Positions 41,701 through 55,200 of a DNA stretch of 64,000 bases are shown one piece after another (position 1 is the stretch's first letter; every line of letters begins with the position of its first letter). This DNA comes from Panopea generosa (lineage: Eukaryota > Mollusca > Bivalvia > Adapedonta > Hiatellidae). Both the position numbers and the translations under genes were made by a program. The stretch lies in NCBI GenBank assembly GCA_029582155.1, contig CM055908.1, positions 18,081,406 to 18,145,405 of the forward strand, in the 5' to 3' direction. A model generated the notes under the pieces. That model searched no databases. It was not told where the DNA came from and saw only the letters and a list, made by a program, of their open reading frames with translations.

Positions 41701-44700
41701 GACGCAACTGACCAATCAACGTGCTCAAATGCGGCTTTCCCAACATTGCTATTTAACGAACCCAATCGGGAGAGCTGGGTCCTTATTACAGACTAGCTAT
41801 ATAATTATACCTGTCGGACTCGTTCTCTCGTGTAGCATCATATATAGAGGGGCATCGTAAATGCATAGTATTACCAGTACATTGCACGGTACGTACTCCG
41901 AAAAATAATGACGTAACGGTGGCGTAACGAAAATCTGACCTTGGGGAAAGATAATTCGGACTAACAGGTGTTGTCGCTTTTAATGTAAGTTTGCACAAAG
42001 TGGTTTAACGTTCCTAGTTCGCCACCTGTAGGCCTATCAGTTTGTAATGATCCCACCACATTTAGACACGAACAACTTATTTACATATCATCTATGTCGA
42101 TTCTAAAGAGATGTCAATATCGTGTTGAATAACTACTGAATACTGAACAAATACACAACCATCTAGGCCTTACCATACGTGTACTGTCGAAAACACAAGG
42201 GCGGGAACCCACGTCACGTGCACTTCTAAATACGGTGTCTGAACGTTGTTCCAAAAACTGCTTTAAGTGAGTTTCCAAGTCAATTTTGGGTACATTTGTA
42301 GATTTTATAGTTCCCAGCGACCGTCTGGATATTAGAGGAAACTGTTTCACTGATATACAATTCAGTGCGACCTACAAAATTCCAAATTACATCAAAACAG
42401 TTTTTTTTTCGTGTAGATTGCACTGATCTATATATCGCTGAAATAGATTCCTTTAATACCCAGATGGTCGGCAGCGGTGGGCACATGTACCAAAAATCAC
42501 TTAACCAGCTTTTGAAACAAAGTTCCGATGCCGTATTTAGCGGTGTGCGTGACGTAGGTTCTCCCCTTTGTAACTGTCAGTGATGGATGTTTTATGCAAT
42601 AATTGGTGCTTTAAAATAGCGTTGATCTATAAAGATAGGCAGGGTACATAAATAACTAATATTTTTTAAATTGTGATATTTTGTCAGGCATAACAATTAG
42701 ACATTTAATATCGGTTTACTTATTTAGTTGACATAATTACTGGTTTTAGATATGAACGACTTTATTCAAATTGGCATCAAAATAGTGGAATTGTGATTTT
42801 AATGCAATGTCACATGTCATGAGTGGGATACTGATTATAGCCATTGCAGTTCAAATGCAAATGCAAGTCTGTTGAAATGACCGACTAGTTATTCTCTAAA
42901 GCGTCCCGTAGTTATTTCATGCGGCTAGAATGTCCAGACGGTGACTTTATTCATATCTCTGGTCTAATGTTACGTTATGCGACATGGTCAACTACTCTTA
43001 TTTCAGTAGCGGTCTAATATGGTTATACCATTTGTCATATAGGTAGAATATTATGCCATGTGACAAGAGCGATTTGTAAAAAATGAATGGCTAATAAATC
43101 AGAATGTTACTGTAAGGCATGAACGCCTTGCTGTGCAGCTCACAAGATGTAGAGGTATTGGACTCCGGATCAGAGTGTCGGTCGTTTGATTCCCGGTCAG
43201 AGTCACGTGTTGTGTCCTTGGGCAAGGAACTTTGTTCACAGGTGCTTAGTACTGGTGCTACCCATGAACACAGAGAGCGTTATTTGTTCACAATTGATGT
43301 TGCTGTATTTTGGAAAATGTTGATTGTCCTGCGCTCTGAATACATGACTATTTCTGACTGCCCACGCGTATATACGACTAACCAGAAACATGCATGTACA
43401 CATTTATTTACCTCCCCAATAATCAAATGATCAGTTACCGTTTCTTCCATATTATCCCATCGTCGGATACCCACATGTAATCCTATTCCAATATTTTCTA
43501 TGAATGAAGAACAAAGTGTCTTGCTCACGGAATGGCGAGTATCGTGGGTATCCAGCGATGTATCTTCCTCGTATTGTATTACATATTTTGCCTACCAAAC
43601 AACCACATAATAATTTAGAGTTTTGTAAAATGTACGTAATAACATGTATGATGTACACGTTTGACTTTCACCACCCACCCTGTTAAAGATGCATCAACTA
43701 TATTTTCTTGTTCAGTAAATGATGACAATTTTCTTCGTTTTCTTGTTTAAAATACAACACTAATTCACAAATGAAGATTTTATGTCGACCCCATCAAATT
43801 GTTTGAAAATATTAGTTATTATCGATGCAGTTCATAAAGTTGCATGGGCTCAGAAATGACTCTTAAAATGTTTCTTTCAAACTATGTACATTTGATGGTC
43901 GTCTACAGGTGGAGAATGTGGTAAAACAGCTGCAGGAATAAGGGCTTCAAAAGCTTCCATTGTGGCCGCCTCATGCACAGAGGCTGGGAGTATGCTCCAT
44001 TGTATTAATGTTCTGGGATATAATGAGTGTCAGAATATGTTCGTAACAGTGGATGTTGCTTGGTCTAGATCTGAAGTCAACGGGAACTAGTAGGTTATTC
44101 GATGGATTGGTGGCTACTACAAGGTGAATTATTTTATAAAATATTAGTAAACGTGATTGGGTTCTGCAGGTTTCAAGGGTGGGCCAATTTAAGTTTACTG
44201 CTGGGAATGCAAGTTTCCAATCCCTCTCTGTAAATCACTGTATGCAAATTTCCAGTCCTTCGCCATACAAGTTCTTGTTTTAACTTATGTCATGTTGTTA
44301 CAGCCACTGTTGGGAATGCAAGTTTCCAACCCTTTTCCATGTAAGTCCTTATTCTAACTACTGCCACATTGTTACATATCAAGGGTGGGCCAATTTAAGT
44401 TTACTGCTGGGAATGCAAGTTTCCAATCCCTCTCTGTAAATCACTGTATGCAAGTTTCCAATCCTTCTCTATACAAGTCCTTGTTTTAACTAATGTCATG
44501 TTAATACAGCTTCTGTTGGGAATGCAAGTTTCATATCCTCTATACAAGTTCTTGTTCTAACTTCTGTCACATTGTTACATATACTGCAGGGAATGCAAGT
44601 TTCATATCCTATCTCTATATATATAAGTCCTTGTATGCGAGTTTCCAATTATTCTCTATACAAGTCCTTGTTCTAACTAATGCCACATTGTTACAGATGC

Positions 44701-46167
44701 TGCTGGGAATGCAAGTTTCCAATCCTTCTCTATACAAGTCCTTGTTTTAACTGTCACAGTGTTACAGATGCTGCAGGAAATGCAAGTTTCATATCCTCTC
44801 TCTATATATATATATAAGTCCTTGTATGCAAGTTTCCAACCCTTCTCTATAGAAGTCTTTGTTTTAACTACTGTCACATTGTTATAAATGCTGTTGGGAA
44901 TGAAAGTTTCCAATCCTTCACTATTCAAGTTCTTGTTCTAAAAACTGTCACATTGCTGCTGATGCTGTTGGGAATGCAAGTTTCATATCCTTCTCTCTAT
45001 ATATAAGTCCTTGCATGCAAGTTTCAAATCCTTCTCTATGCAAGTCCTTGTTCTAACTGCTGTCACATTGTTACTGATGCTGCTGGGAATGCAAGTTTCA
45101 TATCCTTCTCTATGCAAATCATTGTTCAACCAATGTCATGTTATAACAGATACTGTGGGGAATGAAAGTTTCCAATCCTTCACTATTCAAGTTCTTGTTC
45201 TAAAAACTGTCACATTGCTGCTGATGCTGTTGGGAATGCAAGTTTCATATCCTTCTCTCTATATATAAGTCCTTGCATGCAAGTTTCAAATCCTTCTCTA
45301 TGCAAGTCCTTGTTCTAACTGCTGTCACATTGTTACTGATGCTGCTGGGAATGCAAGTTTCATATCCTTCTCTATGCAAATCATTGTTCAACCAATGTCA
45401 TGTTATAACAGATACTGTGGGGAATGGAAGTTTCCAATCCTTCTCTATACAAATCCTTGTTTTAACTAATATCAAATTGTTACAGATACTGTGGGGAATG
45501 AAATTTTCTAATCCTTTGCATAAAAGTACTTGTTTTAACTAATGTTATGTTATAATGTTATAACAGATACTGTGGGGAATGGAAGTTTCCAATCCTTCTC
45601 TATACAAATCCTTGTTTTAACTAATGTTATGTTATAACAGATACCGTGGGGAATGAAAGTTTCCAATCCTTCTCTATACAAGTCCTTGTTTTAACTAATA
45701 TCATGTCGTTACAGATACTGTGGGGAATGAAAAATTCCAATCCTTCTCTATACAAGTCCTTATTTAACTAATATCATGTTGTTACAGATACTGTGGGGAA
45801 TGAAAGTTTCCAATCCTTCTCTGTACAAGTCCTTGTTTTAACTAATATCATGTTGTTTCAGATACTGCTAGGAATCATTGTAGGAATCATCGCATGTATC
45901 ATCATCACAATCCACGACCTCGTTCCCAACGATCCTGACCACCCACAGTTTAGGACCAGAATCGACGCCCGTGCTGACGTCATTGACAAAGCCAATTGGT
46001 TTTATTTCCCCTATCCAGGTATGTTGCGAATGAGCACAGCCTTGCACATGAGCGTTTAAACATTTTGGCAACATTTCCGGAAATAAATTATGAGTAGCTT
46101 CATTTTTTATTAAAAATATGCGACAATTGAAAGAAGAAAAACTTTCTTCATATCTTAAATCCACTGT

Positions 46168-46230
<63 letters not shown>

Positions 46231-49200
46231 ATATATATACATGTATATATATATATACATCGCATGTAGGTCACCTCTTTAGACAAAATATTGAGGACCT
46301 GTGCACAAATCAAACGTGAACCCCAGCTTTCCAAATAATTTTACACCTATGCTTCATAAATGATATGGTAATGTTTATAATAAAATGTGAAGTATGTGGA
46401 GTTAAGATGTAAGTGAAATCTCTCAAATAGTCACTGCTGATCAGTTATATTTAATCTTCTCATATTGGATATATTTTTAGGTCAGTTTGGAGCGATGAGT
46501 TTCAGTGGAACTGCACTTGTGGGTTGTCTTTTGGCCACCATGCTGTCAATTTTAGATTCAGTTGGGGATTACTTTGCCTGCGCAAAGGCATGCCGTGCAC
46601 CCCCTCCCCCACGACATGCAGTAAATCGAGGGCTTGCCGTTGAAGGACTGTGCTCTTTTATATCGGGTGCTGTGGGTTGCGGACATGCCACAACAACATA
46701 TGCAGGGAATATTGGAGCCATGGGACTCACAAAGGTAGGTTTCTATTAATATTCACTCACAAGCCTTTCGTTATTATTATCTCTGGCAAAAAAATTGCTG
46801 GCGATGTTAAATTTGGCACCATCAGTGAGTCCGAAAGTTTTTCCGGGGAACAACTCCAAAATCATTCAATGCAATTTCGGGAATCATTCAAGGTAATTTC
46901 GTTCATCCGTGCATCTGTCCATCCCTCCTTCCGTCCAGTATTTCGTGTCCAGCCTAAACCTTTGTCCTGAATAGATGTATTTTGTTAATATTTGCTACAA
47001 ATGATCAACATAACATGACGATGTGTGGCAAATAAGACCCACACCTATACCTCAAAAGTCATGGTCACACTTGACAACAGTTTGAGTATGTGAGATTTCA
47101 TGTCTGGCCTATAGCTTTATCATGCATAGATGGATTTTATAAATACTAGCTACAAATGATCACCATTACATGACAACATGTTGCGCATAACACCCAGACT
47201 CCCACTTCAAATGTCAAGTTCAAAATTTAACTTGGTTTAACAACACTTTTAATCTGCTTGAGATTTCGTGTCTGGTCTGTAACTTTGTCACCCATGAATA
47301 AATTTCAAAAACACTTGGCACAATTCATCATCATGACATGATGACGTGTCACACTTAAGGTCAACACCAGTACCTTAAAGTTTGACAATACTTTGAATCT
47401 GTGTGAGATTTCATGTCCGGCCTGTAATTTTGTCATGCATAGATGGATTTCATAAATACTTGCTACAAATGATCAACATAACATGACGACATGTTGCACG
47501 TAAGACCCAGACTCCCACTTCAAAGGTGAAAGTCACAATTTAACTTTGTTTGACAACACTTTCAGTCTGTTTGAGATTTCTTGTCTGATCTGTAACTTTG
47601 TCACCTATGGATAAATTTCAAAAACACTTGATCAGCATGACATGATGAAGTGTCGCATGTAAGACCCAGAACCTTGCCTCAAAGGTCAAGGTCACACTTT
47701 CAATTTGTTTGATATTTCGTGTCTGGTCCGTACCTTTGTTTTTAACTTGGCTCAATTGATCAAGATGACATGATAATGTGTCGCATGTAAGACCCATACC
47801 CGTACCTCAAAAATCAAGGTCACACTTTGAGTCTGTTTGAGATTTTAATTGAATAATTAGCGTCATTTTTATGCCATCTAGGGCTAACAGACGATCAGTT
47901 AACCTAACCACTGTTTCCTGGGATTAACCAGTACTCGAGCACACCCCATCTCCGCAAGTAACTGATAACTTTCCCACTTGAATCAGTGGTGAGAGACGAA
48001 TGATAATGAGACACAATGTCGTATATTAATCATCACGGAGACTGTTGCCGGGCGGGGATTCGAACTCACGACCCCTGGATTGATAGTCAGACGCGTAACC
48101 GACTGAGCTAATCGGGCCCTGCTTGAGATTATAAAGCCAGTCTGTACGTTATTATACATAACACTTGGCTCAATTTATCAACTGATCAACATGACATGAT
48201 GAAGTGTCGCGTTAAGACTGGGAACCTTACCTTAGAGGTCAAGGTCACACTTCCATTTTGTTTGATATTTCATGTCTGGTCTGTAACTTTGTTTTACATG
48301 GATGGCTTTTAATAAAGCTTGACACAAGTGATCAACATGTCATGATGATATGTCACCTGCATTTACTGAGACCTTTATATTAGATGTCAAGGTCAAGGTT
48401 ACACAAAAGTCATTAATGTCAAAAAACATGAATTGTGTGACGTTTCAGACTAGACTCTTGATATTCATGGCTACATCACTACCTATTTTAATTTACATTG
48501 TTTTTTTCAAAGAATGTTTGGCGGGCATGCAATACTTACCAATGATATTTCTTTTTTCTGATACCAATTTTGGAACATCTAAGTAAAATACCCTATTTCG
48601 GGGGATAGTGATGACCACGTCTTCTTGATTTATAATGTTACAAAATACATTTTAATTGCTGTGTTAGCTCTATCACATACATTTGCATGTACTTCAAACA
48701 GAGAATTTACTTTTTATATAGCCTGGCTTGTTTCACAGTTTATTTCATTTAGTAGTGAATCAGACTATCAATCAAGGTCATGAGCTCAATTACCCGCCTG
48801 ACCAAGTTGATTGATATACGAAATTGTGTCTCATTGTCATTCGTCTCTCACTGATGTTTCAACTGAAAAAGTTATCAGATACTTGCAGAGATGGCTGTTA
48901 GCGTACTGGTCAATATTCTAGGAACCAAGGAAAGAGTGATTAGGTAAACTGATCATCATTCTGTTTGCCCTCAGTGGCATAAAAATATGCTAAATTTTCA
49001 AAAACAAACATTGTATATGGTATTTTCTTCATCCTTTATACTATATTGCATTATTTGTTGAGTTAAAATTCAAACTTAATCTGTTTTAGGTCGTATAATA
49101 TGAGTGTGTATCTTACCTTCTGCAGGTTGCCAGCCGATGGGTTTTTATAACAGTGGGAATTCTTTATATGCTGTTTGGCATTCTGGGAAAGTTCTCAGCT

Positions 49201-52200
49201 ATCTTTATTACTATACCAGAGCCAGTATTAGGGGGAGCTCTCATATGCATAACAGGAGTGTTTATAGGTAAGAAAATATTTCTTCTATTTATTTACATTT
49301 GCTTTTTAACATTCTTTGCAAACAGAAAAAAAACAGAAATAATTTTGAATTGATTAAATATCATTTTCAGAATGGTTATACTCACTATTTGACATAGAAT
49401 AGTTACATGTTACATGCAATGGTAAATATTCAATTCATAAGTATGTGAAATGTATATATAGCAAAATTGTTATCCATTTAACCCTTTACTCCATAGATAC
49501 GCGTTTGCCCGCACCAATCACAGAAGGTCATTGAAAACAGAGCAGGAAGAGTTCAGATTGCTCATAACGAGCAATCTGAACACTTCCTGCACTGTTTTTT
49601 CACTCTGTCAGTTAATATAAACATAATTCACCCATTGCTGATATGTGGTGAATTAATGCTTTCAATATTAGAGGTGTCCAAAGGCGTCTATATGAAGTAA
49701 AGGGTTAAAACATATTGGTGAAGGTTACCATGCTTTAATGCAAGGACATATATGGAGAGAAGGAAAAGCAACTGATTGAGATGTTATGAACAGTTGTTTA
49801 TTCACGTAAAATCTCGCGAAATCTCGTTTTCCAATATCCTAACTATCATTCATCTCATGAATACAGATCTAAAATCTTTCTTTGCAAAATGGAATTCTCT
49901 ACAATATGAGACCAATCCCAGCCAAATGTGTTTGAAATTAGTGAAATCGAGGAAAGTACTTGAAATTATATTTCAAACTGCAATATTTTAAATTCAGGAT
50001 TGTTTTGCATGTTTAAAACATTACAAAACGTCTAAGGTTACATACATCTTACATTTTACATAAATAAGTCAGTTGCCTGTGAGTTTTGAATGCTTAATTG
50101 CCAAATTCTTTGTGTGCTATTTTATCAACATTTAGTCAGGAGATGCAAGTTTCCTATCCTTCATGTTTATGTAAGTGAAGGCTATCATACTTGAGATACC
50201 ACCTTTTAAACCACTCTCTAAAGGTTTTGTAAACATGTGTTGCTTCATCAATGCTAGGGTCAGAGTGGCAGTTTATTTCCTCTTAGTAATATAAGTAATT
50301 TTAAATAATTGATGCAGTTTGTTGTATTGTAATATCTGCTACAGAACCTGGTTCTTTACTAAAGCTATTTTTAGCCCCCGGTGGCGGCGGTGTTGTCTGT
50401 AGACACCCAGGTTAAACGTTTGCGTTTAAGTTTAAGATATCTATGTAACCACTCATTGGATGTGAATGAAACTTTGCATGTGTGTTCACCATCATCAGTG
50501 GAACACACACAGACAAGAACCATAACTCTGGGTTGCATTTTGGCACAGTTATTGCCCTTTTTGGACTTAGACACCCAGAGGCAAACTTTGTTGGTCTTGT
50601 GATAACTCTTGTTTGTATATTGAATTATTTTTATATTTCAGGTGTGATATTGTCTAATTTAGGTGAAATTTCCCTGACAAGTACAAGAAATATGGCAATA
50701 TTAGGCTTGTCAATTCTGGTAGGCATAATGGTGCCCTACTTTATAGAAACCTATCCAAACCTCATAGAGTCAGGTAATGTTATAATATTATATATCTATA
50801 ATATAGTTTGATTTTATTTTTATTTTAATATGTTTAATATTTTGATATTTTATAAATCATTAGTGGTTTTGTTAGCTATTGCCTGCTTTGTTGTATGTGT
50901 CATTTTATCTGGCAAAATGGGATGGCATTCTATTAACTGACTTAAGAAGACAGTTAAGGGAAGGAGTAAAAGTGACCTTTTAAAACAGGTTGTTGATTAA
51001 AACATGTTAATTTGCTATAAAAGAATAGAACTGAGAAATAGAAAATGTGGCTATTTAAGAAAGTGGCTGCTCAATAGAGTGACTGTACTGCTTACACAAG
51101 ATCGACTCTAGTTTGCTTGGATCATAAAGTGTCAAGCAATTCATTCTTTTCTCGCTACCCCTTCTTAACTGTAATGATCAATGTACTCAATTAATAATGT
51201 TGAAACATGTACAATAAATTGTATACTTAGAAGGTTGATAATGAGATGATTGTTTGCTGTTAAGTTTATACTAACTTATATTAGCTCTATTCTGATGAAA
51301 GCTCAGAGTTTATATGAATCACTCTCAAATCCACTTCCTGGGTAGAACCAGTACTGAGTGTTGGATCAAACCCACAACCTCTGGTACTGAGTACTGAAAA
51401 TGGATCAAACCCACAACCTCTGGTGTGAGCGGCCAATACTCTAACCATTACTCTACCTTCCAGCTTGTTTGTTGAAGTGACAGTTGAAATAAATGTAAAC
51501 ACCATAACCATATTTCAAACACCTTACCATATTTCAAACACCATAACCATATGTCAAACACTATAACCATATTTCAAACACTATTACCATATGTCAAACA
51601 CTGTCACAATATTTTAAACACCATAACCGTATTTCAAACATCATAACAATTATTTAAACACCATAACCATATTTCAAACACCATAACCATATGTCAAACA
51701 CCATACCAAAATGTCAAACACCATAACCATATGTCAAACACAATAACCATATGTCAAACACCTTAATCATATGTCAAACACCATAACCATATGTCAAACA
51801 CCATAACAATATGTCAGACATAATAACCATATGTCAAACACCATAACCATATGTCAAACACCTTAATCATATGTCAAACACCATAACCATATGTCAAACA
51901 CCATAACAATATGTCAGACATCATAACCATATGTCAAACACCATAACCATATGCCAAACACCATAACCATATTTCAAATACCATAATCATACATGTATGT
52001 CAAACACCATAACCAAATGTCAAAAACTATAACCATATTTCAAACACCATAACCATATGTCAAACACTATAACCATATTTCAAGCACCCTAACCATATTT
52101 CAAACACCATAACCATATGTCAAACACTATAACAATATTTTAAACACTATAACCATATTTCAAACACCATAACCATAGTTTAAACACTGTAAACTATGTT

Positions 52201-55200
52201 TACTCGCTATGTTTAACCACTGTACACTGTTAACTGTTTAAACACTATGAACATATTTTATATACTGTAAACTTTATATATTGAAAGACTGTAAATCAAT
52301 GTTAAAACATTATAAACATACATGTACTTTGAATACTATGAACATAGTTTATTATATTGTTAAATATGAACAAAGAACATATTGTTGTTCTTGTGTTGAA
52401 GCAAATATATCAGTAGATTCATTTGCTAGTGATAGTCTTGAAATCTGGCTACGTGATATAAACATTCTTTGATGTTGTCCTGTGGTCTAGCAGGTTCATG
52501 AGACTTTGATGTTGTCCTGTTGTCTAGCAGGTTCACGAGACTTTGATTTTGTCCTGTGGTCTAGCAGGCTCATGAGACTTTGATGTTGTCCTGTGGTCTA
52601 GCAGGTTCATGAGACTTTGATGTTGTCCTGTGGTCTAGCAGGTTCATGAGACTTTGATTTTGTCCTGTGGTCTAGCAGGTTCAGGTTCACGACACTTTGA
52701 TGTTGTCCTATTGTCTAGCAGGTTCACGAGACTTTGATGTTGTCCTGTGGTCTAGCAGGTTCATGAGACTTTGATGTTGTCCCGGGGTGTAGCAGGCTCA
52801 CGAAACTTTGATTTTGTCCTGTGGTCTAGCAGGTTCATGAGACTTTGATGTTGTCCTGTTGCCTAGCAGGTTCATGAGACTTTGATTTCGTCCTGTGGTC
52901 TAGCAGGTTCATGAGACTTTGATTTTGTCCTATGGTCTAGCAGGTTCATGAGCCTTTGATGTTGTCCTTTGGTCTGGCAGGTTCACGAGACTTTGATGTT
53001 GTCCTGTGGTCTAGCAGGTTCACGAGACATTGATGTTGTCCTGTGGTCTAGCAGGTTCACGAGACATTGATGTTGTCCTGTGGTCTAGCAGGTTCACGAG
53101 ACCTTGATGTTGTCCTGTGGTCTAGCAGGTTCACGAGACATTGATGTTGTCCTGTGGTCTAGCAGGTTCACAAGACTTTGGTGTTGTCCTGTGGTCTAGC
53201 AGGCTCACGACACTTTGATTTTGTCCTGTGGTCTAGCAGGTTCACGAGACTTTGATGTTGTCCTGTGGTCTAGCAGGGTCATGAGACTTTGATGTTGTCC
53301 TGTGGTCTAGCAGGTTTACGAGACTTTGGTGTTGTCCTGTGGTCTAGCAGGTTCATGAGACTTTGATGTTGTTCCTGTGGTCTAGCAGGCACACGACACT
53401 TTGATGTTGTCCTGTGGTCTAGCAGGTTCACGAGACTTTGGTGTTGTCCTGTGGTCTAGCAGGTTCATGAGACTTTGATTTTGTCCTGCGGTCTAGCAGG
53501 TTCACGAGACTTTGGTGTTGTCCTGTGGTCTAGCAGGTTCACGAGACATTGATGTTGTCCTGTGGTCTAGCAGGTTCACGAGACATTGATGTTGTCCTGT
53601 GGTCTAGCAGGTTCACGAGACCTTGATGTTGTCCTGTGGTCTAGCAGGTTCACGAGACATTGATGTTGTCCTGTGGTCTAGCAGGTTCACAAGACTTTGG
53701 TGTTGTCCTGTGGTCTAGCAGGCTCACGACACTTTGATTTTGTCCTGTGGTCTAGCAGGTTCACGAGACTTTGATGTTGTCCTGTGGTCTAGCAGGGTCA
53801 CGAGACTTTGGTGTTGTCCTGTGGTCTAGCAGGTTCATGAGACTTTGATTTTGTCCTGTGGTCTAGCAGGTTCATGAGACTTTGATTTTGTCCTGCGGTC
53901 TAGCAGGTTCATGAGACTTTGATTTTGTCCTGTGGTTTAGCAGGTTCACGAGACCTTGGTGTTATCCTGTGGTCTAGCAGGTTCCCGAGACTTTGATTTT
54001 GTCCTGTGGTCTAGCAGGTTCACAAGTGTTTGATGTTGTCCTGTGGTCTAGCAGGTTCACGAGACTTTGATGTTGTCCTGTGGTCAAGCAGGTTCACGAG
54101 ACTTTGATGTTGTCCTGTGGTCTAGCAGGTTCACAAGACTTTGATGTTGTCCTGTGGTCTAGCAGGTTCACGAGACTTTGATTTTGTCCTGTGATCTAGC
54201 AGGTTTACAAGACCTTGGTGTTATCCTGTGGTCTAGCAGGTTCACGAGACTTTGATTTTGTCCTGTGATCTAGCAGGTTCATGAGACTTTGATTTTGTCC
54301 TGTGGTCTAGCAGGTTCATGAGACTTTGATGTTGTCCTGTGGTCAAGCAGGTTCACCAGACCTTGATTTTGTCCTGTGATCTAGCAGGTTCATGAGACTT
54401 TGATTTTGTCCTGTGGTCTAGCAGGTTCATGAGACTTTGATGTTGTCCTGTGGTCAAGCAGGTTCACCAGACCTTGGTGTTGTGCTGTGATCTAGCAGGT
54501 TCCTGAGACAAAGATTTTGTCCTGTGGTCTAGCAGGTTCATGAGACCTTGGTGTTGTCCTGTGGTCTAGCAGGTTCACAAGACTTTGATGTCCTGTGGTC
54601 TAGCAGGTTCACGAGACTTTGATTTTGTCCTGTGGTCTAGCAGGTTCACGAGACTTTGATTTTGTCCTGTAGTCTAGCAGGTTCACGAGACTTTGATTTT
54701 GTCCTTTGGTCTAGCAGGTTCACGAGACTTTGATGTTGTCCTGTGGTCTAGCAGGTTCACAAGACTTTGATTTTGTCCTGTGGTCTAGCAGGTTCATGAG
54801 ACATTGATGTTGTCCTGTGGTCTAGCAGGTTCACGAGACTTTGATTTTGTCCTGTGGTCTGGCAGGTTCACGAAACTTTGATTTTGTCCTGTGATCTAGC
54901 AAGCTCATGAGACTTTGATTTTGTCCCGGGGTGTAGCAGGCTCACGAAACTTTGATTTTGTCCTGTGGTCTAGCAGGTTCATGAGACTTTGATGTTGTCC
55001 TGTTGCCTAGCAGGTTCATGAGACTTTGATTTCGTCCTGTGGTCTAGCAGGTTCATGAGACTTTGATTTTGTCCTATGGTCTAGCAGGTTCATGAGCCTT
55101 TGATGTTGTCCTTTGGTCTGGCAGGTTCACGAGACTTTAATGTTGTCCTGTGGTCTAGCAGGTTCACGAGACATTGATGTTGTCCTGTGGTCTAGCAGGT

